From contig NZ_CP072203.1 of assembly GCF_017654315.1 (NCBI RefSeq), positions 4,464,001 to 4,528,000 on the forward strand: a stretch of DNA of 64,000 nt. The letters run 5' to 3'. Of the stretch, positions 17,561-25,219 are shown one piece after another (position 1 is the stretch's first letter; every line of letters starts with the position of its first letter). The stretch is from Gordonia polyisoprenivorans (GTDB taxonomy: Bacteria > Actinomycetota > Actinomycetes > Mycobacteriales > Mycobacteriaceae). The notes beneath the pieces are model-generated. The model was not told the origin of the DNA and did no database searches. It worked only from the letters and a program-made list of their open reading frames with translations. The position numbers were made by a program, and so were the translations under genes.

Positions 17561-18684
17561 CGGCCTGCCCGGTGCAGGATCGGCTGGTCGCCGGGCTGCC
17601 GATAGGCGGTGGTCCGTTGGACCGGCGTGCGGCCGGCGCGTTCGGCGAATCCGGCGAGGCGCTCGGCGTCGAGGACGCGACCGGCCTCCGGGCCGGCCGA
17701 CGGCATCACGGTGCCGTCGAGCAGCATCCCGCCGATGTCGTCGACCCCGCCCCGCAACACCTCGTCGACGACGCCGGCGTCGAGCTTGGTCCAGGCGACC
17801 TGGATGTGGTCGAACCGGCCCAGGGTGAACAGCCTCGCCACGGCGTGAATCGCGCGGGTCTCACGGCGTGAGGCGCCGGCCATCGCGGCCGACCGCAGGT
17901 GGGGTGGGGTGTTGTCGGCGACCATCGGCATCAGGATGAGCTCACTGAACCCGCCTGTACGCGACTGGATCCCGGACAGCGTCCGCAGATGGGCAACGAC
18001 CTGGCCCGGCGTTTCGACATGCCCGTACAACACCGTCGCCGTCGAAAACAGTCCCGCCTCGTGCGCTGCGGTGATCACCTCGATCCATCGGTCGCGGGCG
18101 TGGTCGGCCCCGGGTGGTGCGAGGACGGCACGGACCTCGTCGTCGAGGATCTGCGCCGCGGTGCCCGGCACCGAGCCGAGTCCGGCAGCACGTGCTCGGC
18201 GGAGGAACTCCTCGACGTCGACGCCCAGCCGGGCGGCGGCGTCGCGGATCTCCGGCGGGCGAAAGGCGTGCAGATGGACCGGCGCCGCAGCGGTGATCCG
18301 CTCGATCAGGTTCAGGTACCCCTCGGCCGGGGCATCGGCGGGTAGTGGCCCCTGCATGCAGATCTCGGTCGCCCCGAGCTCGCGGGCCTCGACGACCAGA
18401 TCCTCCAGTGCCGGGTCGGTGGTCAGGCCTGCGGCCACGGCGGTGTCGAGATTGCGATTCACCACGAAGGTGAGGGCCTCGGGATCGGTGACCGCTCGGC
18501 GGGCCGCGTCGGCGTGCGCGCACAGCTCGTCGAGGAGATCACCGTCGGCGCCGAGCAGCGCGATCCACTCGTCGTCGGAGAGGTCGGCCGGCGTTCCCAC
18601 CGGGGCGGCGGACAACCGCTCCAGCGCCGCGGCGACCCGCTCGACGGGCGCCCGATGATCGGTCGCCCACGCGCGCAAAACCAT
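17557..18684 (-). CDS. CofH-like protein lacking the Fe-S cluster motif
   Basis: 375 aa protein aligning (from memory of FbiC) with the FbiC linker plus CofH domain. TFVVNRNL (72-79) is present, then ATEICMQG (105-112), PGTAAQILDDEVR, YGHVETP, RTGGFSEL, HIQVAWTKL and a RTPVQRTTAY ending. In true CofH, VVNRNINFTN is followed by CX3CX2C. Here about 20 residues (80-100) join NRNL directly to the next helix, with no Cys there. The [4Fe-4S]/SAM site is therefore gone while the barrel is otherwise kept. The reading frame is clean. It may be a scaffold, a substrate-binding pseudoenzyme, or an enzyme with new chemistry. Confidence 0.85.
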   Translation of the reverse strand: MVLRAWATDHRAPVERVAAALERLSAAPVGTPADLSDDEWIALLGADGDLLDELCAHADAARRAVTDPEALTFVVNRNLDTAVAAGLTTDPALEDLVVEARELGATEICMQGPLPADAPAEGYLNLIERITAAAPVHLHAFRPPEIRDAAARLGVDVEEFLRRARAAGLGSVPGTAAQILDDEVRAVLAPPGADHARDRWIEVITAAHEAGLFSTATVLYGHVETPGQVVAHLRTLSGIQSRTGGFSELILMPMVADNTPPHLRSAAMAGASRRETRAIHAVARLFTLGRFDHIQVAWTKLDAGVVDEVLRGGVDDIGGMLLDGTVMPSAGPEAGRVLDAERLAGFAERAGRTPVQRTTAYRQPGDQPILHRAGR

Positions 18685-18734
18685 GGACCCACTCTAACCG
18701 CAGGGTCCCGGGCGTTCGGGGTGGCTCGGGATGC

Positions 18735-19109
18735 TCAGGCGTCCGGGCGCGGCAGCCGTCCCGACCAGATGAGCGCCACCGGGATTCCGAGACCGAACAA
18801 GACCAGCATCAGCGTCGCGGGAACGGTGGTGCCGCCGAGATAGAGCACCACGTCGCCACCCGGACCGGTGAACGCCGCGACCAGTAGGACCAGAACCCAC
18901 GCGGCCAACGGCGCGAACCGCAGCGGTGACTCGGTCGTGCGCGCCGCCAGCCACAGCAATATCGCGTTGACCAGGCCGGCGACGAGGGCGACGACCGGAA
19001 CGGGCTGCCCCCAGAACCGCAGGTAGCAGAACGCCACCGATCCCAGCCCGACCACGACCCCGTCGACGATCAGCATCGCGAGGAGGAAGCGGTCGAGCGC
19101 GCGGGTCAC
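18735..19109 (-). CDS. Small four-helix membrane protein
   Basis: 124 aa with four predicted transmembrane helices (roughly 8-30, 37-57, 64-84 and 92-114) and a short basic/Pro tail. It is the positional equivalent of the Rv1171-type membrane protein downstream of mshB. The GTG start overlaps the mshB stop by GTGA. There are no catalytic motifs and its function is unknown. Persistent linkage to mshB in the order suggests a membrane role near mycothiol or cofactor biosynthesis, but that is inference. Confidence 0.85.
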   Translation of the reverse strand: MTRALDRFLLAMLIVDGVVVGLGSVAFCYLRFWGQPVPVVALVAGLVNAILLWLAARTTESPLRFAPLAAWVLVLLVAAFTGPGGDVVLYLGGTTVPATLMLVLFGLGIPVALIWSGRLPRPDA

Positions 19110-20035
19110 GGGTGCGCCTGCGCGGGACGGCGTTGCGGGGTGAACAGATCGTCGTTGCGTCGCGACGCCTCCGGTGCGGGGGTCGAGGCCCCCTCCGGTG
19201 CCGGGCTGCGCAGGATGAAGTGCTCGACGTCGAAGATCGGCTGAAGGATGTTGTTGGACAAGGCGTATTCGGTCCGCGACGGCGCCACCTTCACCTGGGT
19301 CGCGTGTGCGGCCAGGGCGTCGACCTTGCGCTGATACACCCCGCCGACGTCGATGGCGGTGGTGATCCGGTCGTCGGGGTAGCTGGGCAGTTCGTCCTCG
19401 AGCGGCATCCGCCAGCCGTCGGGAACGCGGTCGGCCGCCGCAGCGAGACCGGCACGCAGTGCACTCGCCTCGGTGACCGACTCGTACACCAGGTACTCGG
19501 TTCCGGTCCGCTCCGACGCGATCGGCACCGCGGCCACCGAGGCCTCGTGCACCGTCATGTGGTCGGGATGCCCGTAGGTGCCCGCGGTGTCGTAGGTGAC
19601 GACCACCTGCGGATCGAACTCGGCGATCTCGTCGGCCAGCGCCGCGACGACCGCGTCGAACGGGCCCTGCGCCAGCGCGCGCGGATGCTCTGCCGACGGC
19701 GTCCCGGCCATCCCGGAGTCGCGCCAGCGTCCGGCACCACCGAGGAATCGCGGGGCCAGCGGAGGCCGACCGGGCGGGGTGAGGGCCTCGAGCGCCCGGG
19801 TCAGTTCGAGGATGCGGTAGCCGCCGAGCTGATCGGCACCGCCGTCGGCGACCAGTTGCGCCCAGCGGTCGCCGATCACCTCACCCTCCTCACCCAGGGT
19901 GAAGGTCACCACGCGCACGTCGACACCCTCGTCGAGATACCGGGCGATGGTGCCGCCGGTCATGATGGTCTCGTCGTCGGGGTGGGCGTGCAGCAGCAGC
20001 AGTCGGCGTCCTGCCGACTCGAACGATGCGGTCAT
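19106..20035 (-). CDS. mshB: Mycothiol biosynthesis deacetylase MshB
   Basis: 309 aa LmbE/PIG-L-type zinc deacetylase. It removes acetate from GlcNAc-inositol in the mycothiol pathway. The zinc motif HAHPDDET spans 16-23 and the third ligand sits in YGHPDHMTVHEA. GEEGEVIGDRWAQLVAD and ANRLGGYR-like LGGYRILELTRAL are typical of MshB rather than Mca. A C-terminal extension (about 275-309) rich in Pro/Ala is variable. The ATG overlaps the stop of the lipoprotein gene (ATGA), tying mycothiol synthesis to the typA-lpqW unit. Confidence 0.95.
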   Translation of the reverse strand: MTASFESAGRRLLLLHAHPDDETIMTGGTIARYLDEGVDVRVVTFTLGEEGEVIGDRWAQLVADGGADQLGGYRILELTRALEALTPPGRPPLAPRFLGGAGRWRDSGMAGTPSAEHPRALAQGPFDAVVAALADEIAEFDPQVVVTYDTAGTYGHPDHMTVHEASVAAVPIASERTGTEYLVYESVTEASALRAGLAAAADRVPDGWRMPLEDELPSYPDDRITTAIDVGGVYQRKVDALAAHATQVKVAPSRTEYALSNNILQPIFDVEHFILRSPAPEGASTPAPEASRRNDDLFTPQRRPAQAHP

Positions 20036-21951
20036 TTGATGTCCCAGGTGGCGGCGGTGCCGTAGATGGAGGTCTGGATCGGCCCGGACAGCGGCACACC
20101 GGTCACCGCCGGCGTCACCCCCACGAGCATGCTGTCCTGGTAGAGCGGCAGGTAGATCGCCTGATCGGCCAGCAACGGCTCGGCCTCGGCGAGCATCGGC
20201 GTCGGATCGTCGGCCGACAGCGCATCACGGGCCAGGGAGATCAGCGCGGGATCGCACACCCCGGAGATGTTGCTGGCGTAGACGGTGGTCGCGCCGGACG
20301 CGTCCTGGCTGGGTGCGACGCTGGTGGGGGTCGGGGGTGTCGACAGCGACGGCGCGGTGCCGGGCTTGGGCTGGTCGCAGTCGACCTGGGAGGCCAGCGC
20401 GGCCGCCGGGGGCACACCGAGCCCCGTCCATCCGACGACGAGATCGACGCGTGAATCGGTCAGCGCGACGCCGTAGAGATCGCTGTTGGGCAGCGACACC
20501 ACCCCGGCTCGTACACCGGCGGAACGCAATTGATCGACGATGTTCGCCGCGGCCGATGTCGACCGGGGGTCACCGCTGATCGCGCCGACCCGGACCGTCA
20601 GATCCTGCCCGTCCTTCTCGAACGGGATGACGCCGTCGGGTACCGGGGCAACGCTGGGCGCCTCGGACGTCGGCGTGCTGCTCGGTGCCGACGAACTGCT
20701 CGGGCTCGCCGAACTCGACGGGCCGGTCGAACCCGATGGGCTCGGCGAGCCGGATGTCGGGGTGTCCGGAGCGGGTGGTGTGCGCCTGTATCCCGCCGAC
20801 GCGAGCAGATCGTCGATCGCCTGCGGCGCGGGCCGGGGGCGGCTCACCGGGAAGTACCCCGGGTCCGACGGCGCGTACACGGTGTTGGCGTACTGCTGCA
20901 CCACCCATTCGCCCGCACCGGCCAGCGTCGCGAGGTTGGTGTCGATCATCGACAGGATCGCGCGCCGCATTTCCACCCGATTCATCACCGGGGTACGCGC
21001 GTTGACGCTGACCGTGAGGGCCCGCGAGGTCGGCCCGCGCTGATCAGTCAGCCCGGGAACCGCGGTGAGCTCGGCGGTCGTCGCCGGGCCCGCGCCGACC
21101 GTCGCCAGCGCCGAGCCACCCGAACGAATCGAATCGATCATCTGCGAGTCGGTACCGGCCCGGCGCAACACCACCTGGTCGAGCTTCGACGGCGTCATCC
21201 AGTAGCGGTCGTTGCGGATCAACCGCACCTCGTCCCGGGTGGGATCGAGAGAGAAGATCTGAAAAGGACCGGCCGACACCGGTTTCCCCGAGTCCATGCC
21301 GGTCTGGAAGCCGGCCGGGGTGCCACGCAGCACGTGGCTGGGCAGCAGGTTGGTGAACAACTCGCGCCACCGCGGATAGGGCTGTGCGAAGCGGACCTCG
21401 ACGACCTTGCTCCCCGCACTGGAGGTGACCGAGTCGATCAGCCGATAACCGGCCGGCGCCACCACATTCGGCTGTCGCGACATCTGCTGCCACAGATAGT
21501 TGAAATCGTCGCCGGTGACCGGCAGGCCGTCGGACCATTGCGCATTGGTATGGATGCGGTAGGTGACCGTGAACGGCTGGGTCGAGGTGACCTCCGCCGA
21601 GGTCACCAGCGCGTCGTTGCGTTGCCAGACAACGCCGTCGGGCGTCTGCACCGGCAGGAACGCACTGGGCAGGGTCATCGCGGCGATGGCCGTGGTCACC
21701 GGATTCTGGTCGGCGCCCAGGTGCGGATTGAAACCGGTACCGATCGAGTCGGTGGCAACGTAGATCGTCTTGCCGTCGGGATACTCGGTCGGCGTCTGTG
21801 GGGTCGCGGTGTCTCGCACCGGCGGCGGCGGGTTGGCGGTACACGCCGCCACCCCGAGCACCGCCGCCAGGACCGTGAGGACGAGCAGGAGTGATCGCCC
21901 GGCCGAATACGTCACGCGACGCCGCCTCGACCGCTCACATCCCACGTCCAT
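20032..21951 (-). CDS. LpqW-type lipoprotein, ABC substrate-binding family 5
   Basis: About 639 aa. A basic n-region (RSRRRR), a hydrophobic segment and the lipobox LGVAAC show a lipid-anchored exported protein. The body is a type 5 (oligopeptide/nickel-like) solute-binding fold: GFNPHLGADQNP, TYRIHTNAQWSDGLPVTGDDF, GPFQIFSLDP. A long Ser/Pro/Thr insertion lies at mid-length. M. tuberculosis LpqW has this fold but steers PIM/lipoarabinomannan synthesis rather than import, and no transporter genes adjoin here. The start could also be GTG at 21915, which has a GAGG site 9 nt upstream. Confidence 0.88.
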   Translation of the reverse strand: MDVGCERSRRRRVTYSAGRSLLLVLTVLAAVLGVAACTANPPPPVRDTATPQTPTEYPDGKTIYVATDSIGTGFNPHLGADQNPVTTAIAAMTLPSAFLPVQTPDGVVWQRNDALVTSAEVTSTQPFTVTYRIHTNAQWSDGLPVTGDDFNYLWQQMSRQPNVVAPAGYRLIDSVTSSAGSKVVEVRFAQPYPRWRELFTNLLPSHVLRGTPAGFQTGMDSGKPVSAGPFQIFSLDPTRDEVRLIRNDRYWMTPSKLDQVVLRRAGTDSQMIDSIRSGGSALATVGAGPATTAELTAVPGLTDQRGPTSRALTVSVNARTPVMNRVEMRRAILSMIDTNLATLAGAGEWVVQQYANTVYAPSDPGYFPVSRPRPAPQAIDDLLASAGYRRTPPAPDTPTSGSPSPSGSTGPSSSASPSSSSAPSSTPTSEAPSVAPVPDGVIPFEKDGQDLTVRVGAISGDPRSTSAAANIVDQLRSAGVRAGVVSLPNSDLYGVALTDSRVDLVVGWTGLGVPPAAALASQVDCDQPKPGTAPSLSTPPTPTSVAPSQDASGATTVYASNISGVCDPALISLARDALSADDPTPMLAEAEPLLADQAIYLPLYQDSMLVGVTPAVTGVPLSGPIQTSIYGTAATWDIK

Positions 21952-22006
21952 CACGAATCCACTCACCCCCAGACCACGACCACGTTCACCCGAGCGCGTA
22001 CGGGGC

Positions 22007-23932
22007 TCAGCCCGCCGCGGCATCCCGCGTCTTGGCGCGCGAACGCTCGCGGGCTCGGGTGGTGGCATCCAGATGCACCTTACGCACCCGCACCACCTCG
22101 GGAGTCGCCTCGACACATTCGTCGGCGGCACAGAACTCCATCGCGCCCTCGAGTTCGAGATGCATCGGCTTGGCGAGGGTTTCCATCACGTCGGCCGACG
22201 ACTGCCGCATGTTGGTCAGCTTCTTCTCGCGGGTCACGTTGATGTCGAGGTCCTCGGCGCGCGGGTTGATGCCCACGACGTGTCCCTCGTAGGTGTCGTC
22301 ACCGGGATTGACGAAGAACGTGCCGCGGTCGGCGAGCTGGATCATCGCGAACGGCGTGACGGTACCCGCGCGGTCACTGACCAGTGATCCGGTGTGCCGG
22401 GCGCGGATCTCGCCGGCCCACGCCGCGTACCCGTCGAAGACCGCGTTGGCGATACCGGTGCCGCGGGTCTCGGTGAGGAAGTCGGTGCGGAAGCCGATCA
22501 GTCCGCGGGAGGGCACGGTGAACTCCATCCGCACCCAGCCCGAGCCGTGGTTGTTCATCTGGTCCATCCGCCCCTTGCGGGCCGCGAGCAACTGGGTCAC
22601 CGCGCCGAGGTACTCCTCGGGCACGTCGATGGTGAGGTGCTCGAACGGCTCGTGCACCTTGCCGTCGACCCGGCGCGTGACCACCTGCGGCTTGCCGACG
22701 GTCAGCTCGAAGCCCTCGCGGCGCATCTGCTCGACGAGGATCGCCAGTGCCAGCTCGCCACGACCCTGGACCTCCCAGGCGTCGGGACGCCCGATGTCGA
22801 GGACACGCAGCGACACGTTGCCGATCAGCTCGGAGTCGAGGCGATCCTTGACCATGCGCGCGGTCAGCTTGTGGCCCTTGACCCGGCCGGCCAGCGGCGA
22901 GGTGTTGGTGCCGATGAATACCGCGATGGCCGGTTCGTCGACGGTGATGCGCGGCAACGCGACAGGGTTCTCGGCGTCGGCGAGGGTGTCGCCGATCATG
23001 ATCTCCGACATTCCGGCGACCGCGACGATGTCGCCCGCGACAGCCGACTCGGCCGGGCTGCGCTCGACGCCGACGGTGGCGAGCAGTTCGGTGATCTTGG
23101 CGCGTTCGACAACGGGCTCCGCTGTTCCGTCTTCCTTCGTGACCTCACGCAGCCATGCGACGGTTTGCCCCTTCTTCAGGGTCCCGTTGTGGATGCGGAC
23201 CAGCCCGAGGCGGCCGAGGAACGGCGACGCGTCGAGGTTGGTGACGTGGGCCTGCAGGGGCGCTTCCGGATCGCCCTTGGGGGCCGGGACGTGCTCGAGC
23301 AGCACGTCGAAGAACGGATCGAGGTTCTCACCCTCGGGCACCTCACCGTTGGCGGGCTGCACGGTGCTCGCGATGCCCGCGCGCCCCGAGGCGTAGAGCA
23401 CCGGAAGGTCGAGGACCTGTTCGGCGGCCGCGGCGGCCTCTTCGGGAAGGTCGGACGCGAGATCGAGGAGCAGGTCGTGGGTCTCCTCGACGACCTCGGC
23501 GATACGCGCGTCGGGCCGGTCGGTCTTGTTGACCAACAGGATGACCGGCAGCGATGCCGACAGCGCCTTGCGCAATACGAAACGGGTCTGGGGCAGCGGG
23601 CCCTCGGAGGCGTCGACGAGCAGCACCACGCCGTCGACCATCGACAGACCGCGCTCCACCTCGCCGCCGAAATCGGCGTGACCAGGGGTGTCGATGACGT
23701 TGATGACGACCTCGGTGCCGTCGGGCTGGCGACGGTGGACCGCGGTGTTCTTGGCGAGAATGGTGATGCCCTTCTCGCGCTCCAGGTCACCGGAATCCAT
23801 CACGCGGTCGACGAGCTCGGCGCGCTCGCCGAACACCCCGGACTGCCGGAGCATCGCATCGACCAACGTGGTCTTGCCGTGGTCGACGTGCGCGACGATC
23901 GCGACGTTGCGGAAGTTGGGAGCAGGGCTCAC
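22007..23932 (-). CDS. typA: Translational GTPase TypA/BipA
   Basis: 641 aa ribosome-associated GTPase of the EF-G family, involved in stress adaptation and 50S assembly. G1 is AHVDHGKTTLVDAML, the switch region EREKGITILAKNTA, G3 DTPGHADFGGEVE and G4 LVNKTDRP. Domain II/III and the TypA-specific C-terminal segments (GKVHEPFEHLTIDVPEE, GSGWVRMEFTVPSRGLIGF, REKKLTNMRQSSAD) follow. It is probably the first gene of the typA-lpqW-mshB unit (55 nt to the next gene). Confidence 0.97.
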   Translation of the reverse strand: MSPAPNFRNVAIVAHVDHGKTTLVDAMLRQSGVFGERAELVDRVMDSGDLEREKGITILAKNTAVHRRQPDGTEVVINVIDTPGHADFGGEVERGLSMVDGVVLLVDASEGPLPQTRFVLRKALSASLPVILLVNKTDRPDARIAEVVEETHDLLLDLASDLPEEAAAAAEQVLDLPVLYASGRAGIASTVQPANGEVPEGENLDPFFDVLLEHVPAPKGDPEAPLQAHVTNLDASPFLGRLGLVRIHNGTLKKGQTVAWLREVTKEDGTAEPVVERAKITELLATVGVERSPAESAVAGDIVAVAGMSEIMIGDTLADAENPVALPRITVDEPAIAVFIGTNTSPLAGRVKGHKLTARMVKDRLDSELIGNVSLRVLDIGRPDAWEVQGRGELALAILVEQMRREGFELTVGKPQVVTRRVDGKVHEPFEHLTIDVPEEYLGAVTQLLAARKGRMDQMNNHGSGWVRMEFTVPSRGLIGFRTDFLTETRGTGIANAVFDGYAAWAGEIRARHTGSLVSDRAGTVTPFAMIQLADRGTFFVNPGDDTYEGHVVGINPRAEDLDINVTREKKLTNMRQSSADVMETLAKPMHLELEGAMEFCAADECVEATPEVVRVRKVHLDATTRARERSRAKTRDAAAG

Positions 23933-24084
23933 TGAGATCTCTTTCGTGTACGGGGACGGTCACTCGGCGCACGCGGAACCGGCGCCGGCAGACTGACGAC
24001 GGCTAACAGCGTATCGGGTCCGTGGGAGAGACCGCGATCACAGCGGAGTGTCAGCGGGTGAACAGCCGGTGCTAGCGTCAGCGC

Positions 24085-24261
24085 ATGGGCAAGAAAAACC
24101 CGGCAAAGGTCGCCGACCTCACGCCCAAGAAGAAGTGTTGTCGCTCCAAGACCCGCTGCGTACGGTGCCCGGTCGTCATCGCACGGATGCGCAAACTCGA
24201 CGTCGACTCGATGAGCAAGAAGGAACTCGGCAAGGCCCTCAAGAAGGCACGGGCCGCCTGA
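24085..24261 (+). CDS. 58-aa Lys/Cys-rich small protein
   Basis: A very basic small protein (MGKKNPAKVADLTPKKK at the start) with four cysteines arranged CCX5CX2C (residues 18, 19, 25, 28), followed by a helical, Lys-rich tail. The pattern resembles a one-knuckle zinc or redox site and suggests nucleic-acid or ribosome binding, but I do not recognise the family. It is divergent from typA (152-nt gap). Codon use is like its neighbours. The ORF ends 14 nt before the first unit of the 21-nt minisatellite. Confidence 0.7.
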   Translation: MGKKNPAKVADLTPKKKCCRSKTRCVRCPVVIARMRKLDVDSMSKKELGKALKKARAA

Positions 24262-24274
24262 CCCGAGTCCTCGC

Positions 24275-24540
24275 GACAGCGCCCTCCCCTCCGCCGACAG
24301 CGCCCGCTTTACCCCTGACAGCGCCCTCTGTCCCGCCGACAGCGCCCTTCTCGTCGCCGACAGCGCCCTCTTTACCCCCGACAGCGCCCTTCTCGTCGCC
24401 GACAGCGCCCTCTGTTCCGCCGAGCGCGCTCGTCCCAACCTCGACAGCGCCCTCTGTCCCGCCGACAGCGCCCGCCCCAACCCCGACAGCGCCCTTCTCG
24501 TCGCTGACAGCGCCCGTCCCAACCCCGACAGCGCTGTAAC
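24275..24540 (+). repeat. 21-nt minisatellite array A (12 units plus part)
   Basis: Twelve consecutive 21-nt units (24275-24526) plus a truncated thirteenth, nearly all beginning GACAGCGCCC with a pyrimidine-rich variable half; unit 8 is degenerate. It fills the space between the convergent stops of the Cys-rich protein and the TetR gene. Because 21 is a multiple of three, the array is open in several frames and encodes heptads on both strands. I treat those as by-products. A second array with the inverted core lies at 25893-26060. Confidence 0.93.
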
Positions 24541-24552
24541 CACGCGGAGCGA

Positions 24553-25137
24553 CTACGCAATGGCGTCGACCGCACCGATCACCAACGCCTCGACGTCAAT
24601 CTCGATCAACGCTGCCATCGGTTCAAGCGCACGGTTGGCCACCAGCACGGCCAACCCGTGAATGGACATCCAGAAACGAACGGTGGCGGTCCACGAATGA
24701 TGATCACCAACGAATTCCGCAGCGACTGAGTGCAATTCGGCGATCATCGGTACCGATAGCGATCGCAGGTCGCCGCCAGCCCCGTCAAGAATGTCGTGAC
24801 GGAACATCAGCTCGAACATCGCGCGCCGGCGTCGGGCAAAGCCGACGTACACGTTCGCCGCGGAGACGAGTCGATCCCGCGGAGGCGTCGAGCGGTCTCG
24901 CAGTACCGGCGCGATCTCCGTACCAAGGTCGTCGAGTCCGCGACGAGCGACGGCGGCCAAGAGTTGCGCGTGCGTCGGGAAGTACCGCCGTGGGGCGCCG
25001 TGAGACACACCCGCGCTCCTCGCGATCGCCCGCACCCCCAGTGCTGCGAGCCCGTCAGTCTCGAGCAACTCCACTCCCGCCGCCACCAGACGAGAACGTG
25101 TCGTGTCAGAGGGTTTCCCTCCTTCTGCAGCAACCAT
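24553..25137 (-). CDS. TetR-family regulator
   Basis: 194 aa. N-terminal HTH: TRSRLVAAGVELLETDGLAALGVRAIARSAGVSHGAPRRYFPTHAQLL, given in part, with recognition helix AGVSHGAPRRYF. The C-terminal ligand domain is TetR_C-like (FARRRRAMFELMFRHDILDG, then WTATVRFWMSIHGLAVL). ATG at 25137 was chosen over 25155 because the latter lies inside a palindromic operator; the chosen start follows that operator directly, so the mRNA may be leaderless. Divergent from an acyltransferase gene whose promoter region holds a second copy of the operator. It most likely represses both. Confidence 0.92.
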   Translation of the reverse strand: MVAAEGGKPSDTTRSRLVAAGVELLETDGLAALGVRAIARSAGVSHGAPRRYFPTHAQLLAAVARRGLDDLGTEIAPVLRDRSTPPRDRLVSAANVYVGFARRRRAMFELMFRHDILDGAGGDLRSLSVPMIAELHSVAAEFVGDHHSWTATVRFWMSIHGLAVLVANRALEPMAALIEIDVEALVIGAVDAIA

Positions 25138-25152
25138 GTAGACATTGTCTAC
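25138..25152. promoter_or_regulatory. TetR operator 1 (15-bp palindrome)
   Basis: GTAGACATTGTCTAC: perfect 7-bp arms around one central base, ending immediately upstream of the TetR start codon. The same arms recur 25 bp away. Binding here would block transcription of the regulator itself. Confidence 0.85.
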
Positions 25153-25162
25153 CATGGAGCGC

Positions 25163-25177
25163 GTAGACAGTGTCTAC
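25163..25177. promoter_or_regulatory. TetR operator 2 (15-bp palindrome)
   Basis: GTAGACAGTGTCTAC: the same arms as operator 1 with a different central base. It lies 43 bp before the acyltransferase start. Centre-to-centre spacing of the two operators is 25 bp, a bit over two helical turns. Confidence 0.85.
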
Positions 25178-25219
25178 GCCAACTCAACGGTCCTTTCATC
25201 GAAAAGCACAGGGGAACGC

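Noticed and set aside
22394-23935. Long open frame antisense to typA (about 513 codons)
   Set aside because: High-GC third-position bias produces such frames opposite real genes. The composition (Gly/Arg/Val/His-rich, no domains) is that of a shadow and typA fully explains the region.
23929-24543. Minus-strand frame through array A encoding heptads of the RALSATR type, and the plus-strand TAPSVPP-type frame
   Set aside because: They arise because the repeat period (21 nt) is divisible by three. They overlap typA/TetR ends, have no plausible ribosome site and no conserved domain.
24262-24552. Repeat array A as a CRISPR array
   Set aside because: The period is 21 nt with no alternation of invariant repeat and unique spacer, and no cas genes are in the window.
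25145-25219. Upstream in-frame start of the acyltransferase at 25145
   Set aside because: It lies inside the operator region, the extra residues have no similarity, and a good AGGGGA site precedes the ATG at 25220.
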